Shown here: piece by piece, positions 45,045-54,850 of the stretch
How positions within the stretch are numbered: position 1 is the stretch's first letter
Layout: each line of letters starts with the position of its first letter
DNA from: Winogradskyella psychrotolerans
GTDB lineage: Bacteria; Bacteroidota; Bacteroidia; Flavobacteriales; Flavobacteriaceae
Direction of reading: 5' to 3'
Length of the DNA stretch: 64,000 bases
Assembly: GCF_018860565.1 (NCBI RefSeq)
Contig: NZ_JAHKPS010000001.1
Span: forward strand, 124,001-188,000
Made by a program: the position numbers and the translations under genes
Notes under the pieces: model-generated
Seen by the model: only the letters and a program-made list of their open reading frames with translations
The model's database searches: none
What the model was told of the DNA's origin: nothing

Positions 45045-45811
45045 TATAATTCGTTTTTCTTAATCAGCTCTTTGGCTAAGCTCAAATAATTAGCTGCCCC
45101 TTTACTGCTTACATCATAGTTAATAATGCTTTCACCATAACTTGGTGCTTCGCCTAAACGCACGTTACGTTGAATAATAGTGTCAAAAACCATATCTGTA
45201 AAGTGTTTTTGGACTTCTTCTACGACTTGGTTAGATAAACGTAAACGCGAATCGAACATCGTTAAAAGTAAGCCTTCAATATCTAACGCTTCATTATGTA
45301 TTTTTTGTACACTTTTAATAGTATTTAACAGTTTGCCTAAACCTTCTAGTGCAAAATATTCGCATTGAATAGGAATAATTACAGCATCTGCAGCCGTTAA
45401 AGCGTTTAATGTTAGTAAGCCTAAAGATGGAGCACAGTCAATTAAGATATAATCATAGTCTGATTTTAAATCTATAATTGCCTTTTTTAGCATATACTCG
45501 CGTTCTTCTTTATCTACTAATTCAATTTCTATAGCGACAAGATCTATATGTGCAGGCATAACATCTACATTTGGTGCATTAGAAGCGATTATAGCTTCTT
45601 TGGCAGTAGCAGTATGCTCTAATACTTGGTATGAGCCTATTTCAACAGTATCTACGTTAATGCCCAAGCCAGAACTTGCGTTGGCCTGAGGATCAGCATC
45701 TATTAGTAATACTTTCTTCTCAAGAGCGCCTAGAGAAGCGGCTAAATTTACTGAGGTTGTTGTTTTTCCAACACCTCCTTTTTGATTAGCAATTGCAATG
45801 ATTTTACCCAT
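45044..45811 (-). CDS. parA: Chromosome partitioning ATPase ParA/Soj
   Basis: The product is 255 aa. The deviant Walker A KGGVGKTT (10-17), the LLIDADPQANAS Walker A' region and DYILIDCAPSLGLLTLNAL Walker B are all intact. Its length matches chromosomal Soj-type ParA proteins, which lack an N-terminal HTH. It starts the parA-parB-DUF5683-dapB-lepB run on the - strand, 136 bp downstream of the M16 peptidase gene. Confidence 0.95.
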   Translation of the reverse strand: MGKIIAIANQKGGVGKTTTSVNLAASLGALEKKVLLIDADPQANASSGLGINVDTVEIGSYQVLEHTATAKEAIIASNAPNVDVMPAHIDLVAIEIELVDKEEREYMLKKAIIDLKSDYDYILIDCAPSLGLLTLNALTAADAVIIPIQCEYFALEGLGKLLNTIKSVQKIHNEALDIEGLLLTMFDSRLRLSNQVVEEVQKHFTDMVFDTIIQRNVRLGEAPSYGESIINYDVSSKGAANYLSLAKELIKKNEL

Positions 45812-45895
45812 TAAATGATTTGGTTTTTCTAGGGCTTAAAAATACGATTATTTACGAGTTTAGGAAACTGAAGTTGTTAACATTGACTTAATAAA

Positions 45896-45924
45896 AAAGG
45901 CAGTCAAAAAAAAAGACTGCCTTT
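45896..45924 (-). terminator. Rho-independent terminator after the M16 peptidase gene
   Basis: AAAGGCAGTC (45896-45905) pairs with GACTGCCTTT (45915-45924). On the - strand the hairpin is followed by a T run. It is 23 bp past the M16 gene stop, before the parA promoter region. Confidence 0.85.
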
Positions 45925-45946
45925 AAATGACTCTAATTTAAAATTA

Positions 45947-48802
45947 TTATTCCTCAGGCAATAAAATAGCCTTTATATAGCCTCCAGTTAAATATTTCTT
46001 AGCAACATCGTGAATGTCTTTTGTGGTTAACGCATTAATATTGCGTTCGTAGTTTATAACATTATTAATGTCGCTTTGGTTGTAGTCTGCACCTTTTATA
46101 GTCGATAGCCAAAATCGATTTTGTTCTAAATCATCTTTTCTACTTAATAATAATGCTTTTTTTACTTTATTTAAATCAGTTTCTGTTGGGCCATCTTTAA
46201 TGATTTTTTCTAGTTCGGCAATAGAGGCCTGAGATAGTTTTTCTGCATTTTCAGGTGCACAAGGGAATGAAATGCTAAAATTAAAGCGACCATAAGGTAA
46301 TTTGCTAATAGAGCCTCTAGCGCCAGCTCCGTATACACCACCTTCTTCTTCTCTTAGTTTTTCGATTAGTTTAATACTTAAAATTTCACCTAAAACATTC
46401 ATTGCTCTAGCGTCGTTAACATTGTGTTTTGCTTCGCCAGAATAGGTGAGGTTGACCTGACTTTTTGGCTCTGTGCCTTTATAGTATATAAACTCATGCG
46501 CACCTGATTTTGGTCTAAATGTAGTAGTTTTGTACATTTCTCTCTCTGAATTTCCAGGTAAAGAAGCAATATAAGTTTCAGCTAATTCAGCAATCTTATC
46601 TTCATTAATATTACCAACAAAATAGAAGTTAAAATCTCCTGCGTTGGCAAAGCGCTCTTTGAATTTTATGTATGCTAAATCATAATTGGCCTTGTCTAGA
46701 TCTACTTCTGTTGGGAAGCCTGTATATCTAGGGTTTCCTTCGTTGGTGAATTCATTAAGAGCAATTGAGAATGAGATATTAGGATTAGATAGAATATTAC
46801 CTAAAAAAGCTTTTTGTTTACTTATATATGATGCAAAGGCTTCGGGGTCTTTGTCTAATTTAGTAAAGTATAGGTGAATCATTTGAAACATGGTTTCAAA
46901 ATCTTTTGGTGAAGCAGCGCCTCTCATCCCTTCGCTTAAACTACCAATAAATGGACTAACGCTAGCAATTTTACCAGACATTAATTTGTTTAGGTCGTTT
47001 TTAGTGAGTCCGTCAATACCAGCTTCAAATAAGCCTCTATTGGCGTTTGCGGTTTCTTTTAAAACTTCATCAGAGTATAGAGAGGTGCCACCATAACTAT
47101 ATGCTTCAAATAAGATTTCGTCATTTTTAAAATCTGTTTTCTTGTAAATGACTTTGGCACCATTGCTTAGTGTAAGCGTTGTGGTTTCATTAATTTTAGC
47201 TTCGTTGCTAACTACTTTTTTAATTATGCTGCCTTTTTTAGGTTTAATGGGCATTAAGTGCTCTCTTACAGCTTCGTCTTCATAATCTTTAATTTCGGCT
47301 TTTTCTATGCTTTTTAATAAATCAATGACTTCTTGTTCTGTTACTTTTTTAAGTCCTTCTTTTTTAGGACCTGTTAATATAACTAGTCTATTGTCGTCAT
47401 GTAAGAATTTTTTAATTAAAGCATTAACTTCGTCTAGTGTTATTTTAGGTAATTCTGTTTGTGCAAAATTATATGTCCACTCAATTCCAGGAATTGGGCT
47501 TTCTTGTAAGAAATTTTGAATATAACGGCCAACAATTCTACCTGATTCTTGCTTGTCTTTATTTTTAAATTGACGTTCTAATCGTGCTAAAAAATCTTTT
47601 TTAGCACGTTTTAGTTCTGAAGCTTTAAAGCCATAACGCTTAACACGTTCGTTTTCTTCTAATAGCGTTTTTAAGGCTTCTAATTGACCAGTGTCATTGG
47701 TTTGTGCAAAAGATTGGTAGGCGTCTTTATTACCAATAATACCTCCTTTGTATGAAAATCCGTAGATAAAAGGCGGATTTGGTTTGTTGCTGTATTCGCT
47801 TAATCTATTATTAATCATTTGGTCAAAAAGACCTTCAACCATATTGTCTCTGTAGTCGCTAATTGTTTTTGTTTTTTTTCTTTCGCCTTTATCTTTATAA
47901 TATATTTGAACTTGTGAGCCTGTGGCTTCTTCATCCCATTCAATGGCGATAAACGTTTTTTCGTGGTTTTCTGAACCAAATTCTTCTCTTAGCTTCGGGT
48001 TCTTTGGGTTTTTAAGGTTGCTAAAATTGTCTTTTATTTTCTTTTCAAGTGTTTCTACGTCTAAATCCCCAACAGCAATTACTGCCATTAAGTTTGGACG
48101 ATACCAATCTTTTTGAAAGTTTCTAAGGCTTTCGTATTTAAAGGTCTCTAAGTTTTCTTTTGTGCCAATTGGCAAGCGATCTGCATATTTAGATTTGTAA
48201 GCAATTTTGTCTAAATATTTAGATTGCATTCTGGTTGCGGCGCCAAGACGTGTTCTGTATTCTTCAATAACAACACCGCGTTCTTCATCAATATCTTCTT
48301 CTGTAAGTAGTGCGTTGCCAGCCCAATCGTGCAAAATTTGAAACCCTTTATCTAACTTCTTAGGGTCGTCACTAGGGATAGGGAGGATGTAAACCGTTTG
48401 GTCAAAACTTGTGTAAGCATTTAGGTCTGCACCAAACTCTATACCAATACCTTGTAGGTAATCTACTAATTCGTTTTTCTTAAAATTGGTGGTTCCATTA
48501 AAATTCATGTGCTCCATAAAGTGAGCTAGACCACGCTGGTCTTCAGTTTCTAAAATAGAACCTGCTTTAATAGCTAAGCGTAATTCTACTTTGTCTTCAG
48601 GTTTGCCGTTATTCTGAATGTAGTAAGTAAGGCCGTTTGAGAGTTTGCCTATTTTAACCTCAGGCGAGGTTGGTAATTGGTCTGTTGGAATGTAGCTGCT
48701 GGTTTGGTTTTCTAGTGTCTTAGTTTGTGCATTCGTTGTAAATGTCGCAAGTAAGCAGCAGACAAAAAATGTTTTAAACACGAGGGAAATCTTTGTTTTC
48801 AT
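45947..48802 (-). CDS. Large M16 (insulinase/pitrilysin-type) zinc peptidase
   Basis: The product is 951 aa with an N-terminal signal sequence (about 1-25, ending TNAQ). The inverted zinc motif HFMEH sits at 94-98, and a downstream Glu is in ERGVVIEEYRTR. Two M16 units with linkers follow (FKNDEILFEAYSYGGTSL starts the inactive second half), with GGVYGAGARG near the end. The size and export signal suggest a periplasmic peptidase that degrades small peptides. It has its own terminator and lies 138 bp after a lipoprotein gene. Confidence 0.93.
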   Translation of the reverse strand: MKTKISLVFKTFFVCCLLATFTTNAQTKTLENQTSSYIPTDQLPTSPEVKIGKLSNGLTYYIQNNGKPEDKVELRLAIKAGSILETEDQRGLAHFMEHMNFNGTTNFKKNELVDYLQGIGIEFGADLNAYTSFDQTVYILPIPSDDPKKLDKGFQILHDWAGNALLTEEDIDEERGVVIEEYRTRLGAATRMQSKYLDKIAYKSKYADRLPIGTKENLETFKYESLRNFQKDWYRPNLMAVIAVGDLDVETLEKKIKDNFSNLKNPKNPKLREEFGSENHEKTFIAIEWDEEATGSQVQIYYKDKGERKKTKTISDYRDNMVEGLFDQMINNRLSEYSNKPNPPFIYGFSYKGGIIGNKDAYQSFAQTNDTGQLEALKTLLEENERVKRYGFKASELKRAKKDFLARLERQFKNKDKQESGRIVGRYIQNFLQESPIPGIEWTYNFAQTELPKITLDEVNALIKKFLHDDNRLVILTGPKKEGLKKVTEQEVIDLLKSIEKAEIKDYEDEAVREHLMPIKPKKGSIIKKVVSNEAKINETTTLTLSNGAKVIYKKTDFKNDEILFEAYSYGGTSLYSDEVLKETANANRGLFEAGIDGLTKNDLNKLMSGKIASVSPFIGSLSEGMRGAASPKDFETMFQMIHLYFTKLDKDPEAFASYISKQKAFLGNILSNPNISFSIALNEFTNEGNPRYTGFPTEVDLDKANYDLAYIKFKERFANAGDFNFYFVGNINEDKIAELAETYIASLPGNSEREMYKTTTFRPKSGAHEFIYYKGTEPKSQVNLTYSGEAKHNVNDARAMNVLGEILSIKLIEKLREEEGGVYGAGARGSISKLPYGRFNFSISFPCAPENAEKLSQASIAELEKIIKDGPTETDLNKVKKALLLSRKDDLEQNRFWLSTIKGADYNQSDINNVINYERNINALTTKDIHDVAKKYLTGGYIKAILLPEE
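47583..47608. repeat. 26-bp palindrome inside the M16 peptidase coding sequence
   Basis: CGTGCTAAAAAA (47583-47594) and its exact reverse complement (47597-47608) flank a 2-base centre. The stretch encodes RAKKDFLAR. The AT-rich composition makes coincidence plausible, and the meaning is unclear. Confidence 0.6.
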
Positions 48803-48845
48803 GTGAATGATGGTTTAAGTGGATTAATTTTGCATAAGAAAATTC

Positions 48846-48915
48846 CTCTAAATTTAGAGATAATATGTTAATTAGGAAAGAAATAACATTATTTTAACTA
48901 ATTTCTTAGTTAAAA
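48846..48915. repeat. Two AT-rich palindromes between the lipoprotein and M16 genes
   Basis: A perfect 14-bp palindrome CTCTAAATTTAGAG lies at 48846-48859. TTTTAACTAA (48892-48901) is inverted at 48906-48915 around a 4-base loop. The second has its T run on the wrong side to be a - strand terminator. They may be binding sites near the M16 promoter. Confidence 0.45.
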
Positions 48916-48940
48916 AAAAGCGATTTTAGGTATACGTGTG

Positions 48941-49882
48941 TTATGGGTGTTGTTTAAGAATTTCCTGTAGGTTTTGTAGATATTTGTTCTTAATGTTTGC
49001 TTTTGCGTATTTTTTTGCAAACTCTAGTTTTTCGTTGGTAGGTTCGTAGTAATTCTTGTTTTTATCTTTAGCTAAATTGAGTTGATGTGTAATGTAGCGT
49101 TCTGTAAGTTTGTAGTATTCAACACTATTTTTACTCCATTCTTCTGAATTATAAATCTCCAAAATTGAATTGTAAAACTCAGGGTCTATATCTTTGTTTT
49201 CTTGAAGATTAGTCCAGATAAGAAAATCATTTACGGCTCCAAGGTTAATTTCGGTTATTAGATAGTTTTCAAAACTGTTTATAGGGGACGTGTTCTTGAG
49301 ATTGTAGTCTTTGATTCTTTTTTCTTTTTCTTCTAAAATGATATCCCAAGCCTCTGTTGCAGCTATGTTTAGTGGTTGTCTGTTTTCATCTGTCACAAGG
49401 CCTCTATAGTCTATAGTTCTATAATAATTTCGTAACAAATTTTGATTCTCATTATTAAAAATAATTGATGAATCTAGGTTTTTTGTATCCCAATGTGTAA
49501 TTGAATAGTTCTTTTTGGTATCAATGTATAGGCATGGTTCGTTGGCAAAGAAGTTAGCGCAAAAGGAGTAATAGTAGATGTTAGGCGTTTCTTTGAATAC
49601 TTGATACGAAAGTGGAGGTAAGCTGTATTTTGAGATTGTAATTAATTCTGGGGAATCTGCTTTAATAGAAAACTGAAAATTACCTATACTATCAACCATT
49701 GTTGAGTCGAGAATGTAGCTTTTATTTAAATAATTAAAGTGGTTGTATTCTTTAAGATAGATAGTGTTGTTAACTAGTTCTTTGGAATTACCTGTGATTG
49801 TTATTTTTGATTCTAAGTCTTTTTTGCATGACAAAGTGAATAAGGATAAACAGATCACTAATAATTTAAAGCATGTGTTCAT
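48941..49882 (-). CDS. Lipoprotein of unknown function (DUF4369-like start)
   Basis: The product is 313 aa. A lipobox SLFTLSC (Cys19) is followed by KITITGNSKELVNNTIYLKEY, a beta-rich N-terminal part that resembles the DUF4369 domain of Bacteroidota thiol-disulfide lipoproteins. A long helical remainder (KYAKANIKNKYLQNLQEILKQ at the end) has no CxxC thioredoxin motif. It should be periplasmic or outer-membrane anchored. It lies 5 bp after the methylmalonyl-CoA mutase large subunit in the same direction. Confidence 0.65.
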   Translation of the reverse strand: MNTCFKLLVICLSLFTLSCKKDLESKITITGNSKELVNNTIYLKEYNHFNYLNKSYILDSTMVDSIGNFQFSIKADSPELITISKYSLPPLSYQVFKETPNIYYYSFCANFFANEPCLYIDTKKNYSITHWDTKNLDSSIIFNNENQNLLRNYYRTIDYRGLVTDENRQPLNIAATEAWDIILEEKEKRIKDYNLKNTSPINSFENYLITEINLGAVNDFLIWTNLQENKDIDPEFYNSILEIYNSEEWSKNSVEYYKLTERYITHQLNLAKDKNKNYYEPTNEKLEFAKKYAKANIKNKYLQNLQEILKQHP

Positions 49883-49887
49883 GTAGT

Positions 49888-52011
49888 CTAGTCAATTAAT
49901 ATCTCTAGTATTTGAATAGCTGCATCGCTAATTTTTGTACCAGGGCCAAAAACAGCAACAGCTCCAGCATCGAATAAATATTGATAATCTTGCTTTGGAA
50001 TTACGCCACCAACAATAACCATTATATCTTCACGACCATAGTTTTTAAGTTCTTGTATAACTTGAGGTACTAATGTTTTGTGTCCTGCTGCTAAGGAAGA
50101 TACACCTAAAATATGAACGTCATTTTCTACGGCTTGCTTAGCGGCTTCTTTTGGTGTTTGAAAAAGTGGTCCAATGTCTACATCAAAGCCGACGTCTGCA
50201 TAGCCAGTGGCTACTACTTTTGCACCTCTGTCATGACCATCTTGTCCCATTTTAGCAATCATTATGCGGGGTCTACGACCGTCTTGCTCTGCAAATTGGT
50301 CGGCAAGTTCTCTTGCTTTTTGGAAACTTTTATCGTCTTTTATTTCTTTGCTATACACTCCTGAAAATGATTTTATTTGTGCTTTGTGTCGTCCAAATTC
50401 AGCTTCTAAAGCATCGCTTATTTCGCCTAATGTCGCTCGTTTTCTTGCGGCATCTACTGCTAAAGCTAGTAAATTATTTTTACCTGTTTTAGCAGAATCG
50501 GTTAATTTTGATAAAGCTTCGGTTACGGCTGCGGTATCTCTACTTGATTTAATGCTGTTTAAGCGTTCTATTTGTTGAGTACGAACTGTTTGATTATCTA
50601 CTTCTAGTGTAGTGATAGGGTCTTCTTCGTTTAATCTATATTTGTTAACACCAACAATTATATCTTGGTTAGAATCTATACGTGCTTGTTTTCGTGCTGC
50701 TGCTTCTTCAATACGCAGTTTAGGTATTCCGGCTTCTATGGCTTTGGTCATACCTCCTAATTCTTCAACTTCTTCTATGAGTTGCCATGCTTTTTGAGCG
50801 ATATCATGTGTTAGTTTTTCAACATAATAACTGCCGGCCCAAGGGTCTACCGTTTTGGTGATGTGTGTTTCCTCTTGTAGGTGTATTTGAGTGTTCCTTG
50901 CAATACGTGCAGAAAAATCTGTAGGTAAAGCAATGGCTTCGTCTAAAGCATTGGTATGTAAACTTTGGGTGCCACCAAAAGCTGCGGCAGAAGCTTCAAT
51001 ACATGTTCTTGCGACGTTGTTAAAAGGGTCTTGTTCTGTTAAACTCCAGCCAGAAGTTTGGCAATGGGTTCGTAATGCTAATGATTTTTGATTTTTTGGG
51101 TTGAACTGTTTTACGAGTTTTGCCCAAAGCATTCGTGCTGCTCGCATTTTAGCAATTTCCATAAAATGATTCATGCCAATAGCCCAAAAGAATGAAAGTC
51201 GCGGGGCAAAGGTGTCTATGTCCATACCTGCGTCTAACCCTTTTCTTATGTATTCTAGTCCGTCAGCTAATGTGTAGGCTAATTCAATATCGCAAGTGGC
51301 GCCAGCTTCTTGCATGTGATAGCCAGAAATACTAATACTGTTGAATTTTGGCATATTGTTGCTGGTGTATTCAAAAATATCTGAGATAATTTTCATTGAA
51401 GGAGTAGGTGGGTAGATGTAGGTGTTACGTACCATAAATTCCTTAAGAATATCATTTTGAATGGTTCCAGAAAGTTGTTCTGGTTTTACTCCTTGTTCTT
51501 CGGCTGCAACAATATAAAATGCCATAATAGGTAAAACAGCTCCATTCATGGTCATGGAAACAGACATTTTATCTAAAGGAATTTGATCGAATAAGATCTT
51601 CATGTCTTCCACAGAATCAATTGCAACGCCAGCTTTTCCAACGTCTCCAACTACGCGTTCGTGATCAGAATCATAACCTCTGTGTGTAGCTAAATCAAAA
51701 GCTACTGATAATCCTTTCTGTCCGGCTGCTAAATTTCTTCTGTAAAATGCGTTGCTTTCTTCTGCAGTTGAAAAACCTGCATATTGTCTAATTGTCCAAG
51801 GTCTACGAACATACATTGTTGAATAAGGCCCGCGAAGATTAGGTGCAATACCAGCTACAAAATTTAGATGTTCAAGATCTTTTAAGTCGTCTTTATTGTA
51901 AGTGGATTTTACCGTGATGTCCTCAGCTGTTAAGAAGTCTTTTTCTTCTTGATGCTGTGAGTTTCGTGACTCGTTTTTTAATTCTATATGTTGAAGATTT
52001 TTTCTTGACAT
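49888..52011 (-). CDS. scpA: Methylmalonyl-CoA mutase large (B12-binding) subunit
   Basis: The product is 707 aa. The TIM-barrel part has [44 protein letters not shown] and [18 protein letters not shown]; the B12 domain has [33 protein letters not shown] with the cobalamin-ligand His near residue 590. It isomerises succinyl-CoA and methylmalonyl-CoA for propionate or odd-chain metabolism. The small subunit gene lies upstream, 55 bp away, so the two form a heterodimer. Confidence 0.95.
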   Translation of the reverse strand: MSRKNLQHIELKNESRNSQHQEEKDFLTAEDITVKSTYNKDDLKDLEHLNFVAGIAPNLRGPYSTMYVRRPWTIRQYAGFSTAEESNAFYRRNLAAGQKGLSVAFDLATHRGYDSDHERVVGDVGKAGVAIDSVEDMKILFDQIPLDKMSVSMTMNGAVLPIMAFYIVAAEEQGVKPEQLSGTIQNDILKEFMVRNTYIYPPTPSMKIISDIFEYTSNNMPKFNSISISGYHMQEAGATCDIELAYTLADGLEYIRKGLDAGMDIDTFAPRLSFFWAIGMNHFMEIAKMRAARMLWAKLVKQFNPKNQKSLALRTHCQTSGWSLTEQDPFNNVARTCIEASAAAFGGTQSLHTNALDEAIALPTDFSARIARNTQIHLQEETHITKTVDPWAGSYYVEKLTHDIAQKAWQLIEEVEELGGMTKAIEAGIPKLRIEEAAARKQARIDSNQDIIVGVNKYRLNEEDPITTLEVDNQTVRTQQIERLNSIKSSRDTAAVTEALSKLTDSAKTGKNNLLALAVDAARKRATLGEISDALEAEFGRHKAQIKSFSGVYSKEIKDDKSFQKARELADQFAEQDGRRPRIMIAKMGQDGHDRGAKVVATGYADVGFDVDIGPLFQTPKEAAKQAVENDVHILGVSSLAAGHKTLVPQVIQELKNYGREDIMVIVGGVIPKQDYQYLFDAGAVAVFGPGTKISDAAIQILEILID

Positions 52012-52066
52012 TTTAAATGTGATTTTAATGGAAACGCAGTACTATAGTTTTTGTCTATGTGTGGTT

Positions 52067-53437
52067 TTATTCATTATTCAATCTGTTAATTTCCAGATCT
52101 TCAGATAGCCTTTTTTCTAGTATTGGTTCAATTAATGTTTTTCGCTTTTCAATTTTTAAAAATGGACTAATTTCTAGTTCGTTTTTCATTTTGTCTGCTA
52201 AATTAGGATGTTTGTTTGTACCTAATAATACTAATCTTTCAGCTTCAAAATCGGCTTGCTCACTAGTCGCATTTTCTTTAATTTTTCTTTGAATTGTCCC
52301 TTCTTTTAGTTGCCTTAAAAAGCCGCCGTTGCTTTCGATATCTTTAAAAATAGTTAGTGCTTTTTCTGCTAATTGTTCAGTTAAGCTTTCAATATAATAC
52401 GCTCCATCTGCGGGATTATTTACTTTGTCAAAATAGCTTTCGTGCTTTAAGACTAAAAGTTGGTTTCTCGAAATTCGTTCGCCAAATTCGTTTGATTTGT
52501 GATATAAAGCGTCGTAAGGTAAATTACAAACGACATCTGCACCTCCTAAAATAGCACTCATAGATTCCGTTGTAGTACGTAATAGGTTTACGTTATAATC
52601 GTAAATGGTTTTGTTGCGTTTACTTGGTGTTGCTATAATTCTACAAGTTGTGTTTGCATTGTATTCTGATGCTAAGGTAGACCAAAGTTGCCTTAAAGCT
52701 CTTAGTTTGGAAATTTCAAAGAAATAGTTTGAGCTAATTGAGGTGTAGAATGTTACACTAAGCGATTGTTTTGCGTCACTTGAAATGATGTTTTCCAAAT
52801 AATTTAAGTACTCGTTGGCATGAGCTAAGCCGTAAGCTAGTTGTTGGATAATAGTTGCTCCTGCATTTTGGTATAGGCTAAGGTCTATGCTTAGTTGGTT
52901 TGTTGATTTGACGATTGTTTCAAATTTGCTAAAATCGTCTTTGAGGTTGTTGTACCAATTTCCTGTTTTAGCTAGGTTACCAATGATATCTGTGTGAATA
53001 TAGCATTGCGATTGCTTTACTGTATTTATGATAGTATTAATGAAGTTTTCGGAAAGAAAATCACATTTAAGATCAATTGGTGTTTTGTTTAAATCAATAT
53101 TTTGAAATAAATCTTGAATACTGGTTGTTTTAGATTTTATATTGAATAAAATGCTTTCAGCACCACGATTAATAGCGTCTAATGCCTTTTGGTTTGAATT
53201 TTGTGCGTCAGTTACATCAATAGATTGGCAGATTTTCCAATCGTTTGTTTTGCTGTCTGATTGTTTTGGTGTTGTTTCAAATTCATCGGCATGATAAAAA
53301 GGCTTTACATCAATACCTTCTTTTGTTTTCCAGATTAAAGTATCATTGTAATCTGCTCCTTTTAGGTCTGCTTGTATTTTCTGTTTCCATGCTTTTGAAG
53401 AAACGTCTTCAAATTCATTAAATAATGATTTACTCAT
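52067..53437 (-). CDS. Methylmalonyl-CoA mutase small subunit (no B12 domain)
   Basis: The product is 456 aa. Homology to the mutase barrel is seen in FEDVSSKAWKQKIQADLKGADYNDTLIWKTKEG, ELAYGLAHANEYLNYLEN-like segments, SSNYFFEISKLRALRQLWSTLASEYN and GERISRNQLLVLKHESYFDKVNNPADGAYYIESL. It ends before any cobalamin domain (no DxHxxG), as usual for a catalytically inactive small subunit. It overlaps the FtsB-like gene by 8 bp, so translation may be coupled. Confidence 0.9.
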   Translation of the reverse strand: MSKSLFNEFEDVSSKAWKQKIQADLKGADYNDTLIWKTKEGIDVKPFYHADEFETTPKQSDSKTNDWKICQSIDVTDAQNSNQKALDAINRGAESILFNIKSKTTSIQDLFQNIDLNKTPIDLKCDFLSENFINTIINTVKQSQCYIHTDIIGNLAKTGNWYNNLKDDFSKFETIVKSTNQLSIDLSLYQNAGATIIQQLAYGLAHANEYLNYLENIISSDAKQSLSVTFYTSISSNYFFEISKLRALRQLWSTLASEYNANTTCRIIATPSKRNKTIYDYNVNLLRTTTESMSAILGGADVVCNLPYDALYHKSNEFGERISRNQLLVLKHESYFDKVNNPADGAYYIESLTEQLAEKALTIFKDIESNGGFLRQLKEGTIQRKIKENATSEQADFEAERLVLLGTNKHPNLADKMKNELEISPFLKIEKRKTLIEPILEKRLSEDLEINRLNNE

Positions 53438-53756
53438 CTTTCTTTTGTTTGGCTATGCTGTCTTCGTATTCTATAATGTATATGTCTTCGTTAGGCTTTT
53501 TCATATAGTAGGTTTCTCGCGCTGTACGCTCAATACCTTCATCAGTACTTAGTTCTTTTATGGCTTTATTGTCTTTAGCCATTTCGTTTTTATAATGTTC
53601 TTTTTGGTATTCTAATTCGTTAATATCGTTATTTAGCTCATGATGAAACAACCATGAATGTGCATCAAAAAATAACATCCAAACCACAAATACAGCAAGA
53701 ACAACGATATAGATGTTCTTGAAAGGTTTTAGATATTTAGAATTAAAAATTCTCAT
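53430..53756 (-). CDS. FtsB/DivIC-family septum formation protein
   Basis: The product is 108 aa. A short basic N-terminus, one transmembrane helix (about 14-30, IYIVVLAVFVVWMLFF) and a coiled coil (HHELNNDINELEYQKEHYKNEMAKDNKAIKEL) precede a conserved TARETYYMKKPNEDIYIIEY. This is the FtsB/DivIC form that joins the divisome FtsQLB complex. It sits between udk and the mutase small subunit. Confidence 0.88.
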   Translation of the reverse strand: MRIFNSKYLKPFKNIYIVVLAVFVVWMLFFDAHSWLFHHELNNDINELEYQKEHYKNEMAKDNKAIKELSTDEGIERTARETYYMKKPNEDIYIIEYEDSIAKQKKDE

Positions 53757-54361
53757 TATAGACGTTCGTTGATTATGGTTTTAACAATATCTACAGCAAC
53801 AGTGTTATACTTGTTATTTGGAATAATGATATCTGCATATTCTTTCATAGGTTCTATAAATTGCTGATGCATTGGCTTTAATGTGTTTTGATATCGTGTT
53901 AATACCTCATTAATATCTCTACCACGTTCTGTTATATCTCGTTTTAAACGACGAATTAGACGTTCGTCAGAATCTGCGTGAACAAATATTTTTATATCAA
54001 AAAGATTTCTGATTTCTGCATGAGATAAAATTAAAATACCTTCTACAATCATTACTTTTCTTGGTATCGTGTTAATAGTATCTCCTGTACGATTGTGTTT
54101 TACAAAAGAATAAACAGGTTGGTCAATAGCATTGCCTTTTTTTAGTTCTATAAGATGTTTCTCTAATAATTCGAAATCTATAGACCGTGGATGGTCAAAA
54201 TTAATTTTAACACGTTCGTCGTAACTTAAATGTGATGTGTCTTTGTAGTAAGAATCTTGTGAAATGACTCCAACCTCTCCTTCTGGTAATTCATTTAAAA
54301 TTGTGTTAACGACAGTTGTTTTTCCGCATCCTGTTCCGCCAGCAATTCCTATTATAAGCAT
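53756..54361 (-). CDS. udk: Uridine kinase
   Basis: The product is 201 aa. P-loop IAGGTGCGKTT (6-16), SQDSYYKD, FDHPRSIDFELL and VHADSDERLIRRLKRDITERGRD are Udk family marks. It phosphorylates uridine and cytidine in pyrimidine salvage. Its stop and the FtsB-like ATG share a base; both genes are then read in one unit with the mutase subunits. Confidence 0.93.
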   Translation of the reverse strand: MLIIGIAGGTGCGKTTVVNTILNELPEGEVGVISQDSYYKDTSHLSYDERVKINFDHPRSIDFELLEKHLIELKKGNAIDQPVYSFVKHNRTGDTINTIPRKVMIVEGILILSHAEIRNLFDIKIFVHADSDERLIRRLKRDITERGRDINEVLTRYQNTLKPMHQQFIEPMKEYADIIIPNNKYNTVAVDIVKTIINERL

Positions 54362-54421
54362 GTTTTAATTTTTGATTTAATTGAGGCTGTAAAGTTAATT
54401 AATATGACCTTAAGATGAATC

Positions 54422-54850
54422 CTATAATTTAGAAACTTTATCAGGTGTTATAAAATTACCAATCTTATTTTTCCAACTGTTGTTTATATAGTTAATGACG
54501 TCTGCTACTTCTTCATCTGACAGTCCTAAAGGTGCCATTGTACCATTGTAAGTGATGCCATTTACTATTATTTCTCCAGATAGACCATGTTTTACAGCTT
54601 TGATGCTTTCGGTTTGATTTTCTCTTAAATAATCTGAGTCTGCTAAAGGAGGAAAGGCTTCTGGTACTCCTTTGCCATCTGGTAAATGGCAAGTTATACA
54701 CATATCATTATATACTATTTGACCTCGTTTCATGCTTGCTTCAAGTTTTGATTGGTCTTGATTTTGAGCAATTAAATTAGATGTTTTAGCATTTGAATTA
54801 CAGGACACAAATGTTAAAAAAGAAATTGTGATGATAATTATTTTTTTCAT
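54422..54850 (-). CDS. Monohaem cytochrome c lipoprotein
   Basis: The product is 142 aa. A lipobox (SFLTFVSC, Cys17) anchors it, and the class I cytochrome motif is CITCH (51-55), with a probable Met ligand in GTMAPLGLSDEEVADVINYI. It overlaps the sugar dehydrogenase gene by 4 bp (ATGA) and is likely its electron acceptor, delivering electrons to the respiratory chain. It ends 60 bp before udk. Confidence 0.9.
   Translation of the reverse strand: MKKIIIITISFLTFVSCNSNAKTSNLIAQNQDQSKLEASMKRGQIVYNDMCITCHLPDGKGVPEAFPPLADSDYLRENQTESIKAVKHGLSGEIIVNGITYNGTMAPLGLSDEEVADVINYINNSWKNKIGNFITPDKVSKL

Noticed and set aside
54513..54701. 62-codon frame overlapping the cytochrome c gene
   Set aside because: It is a shifted reading of the cytochrome coding region on the same strand, without a start context or motif.
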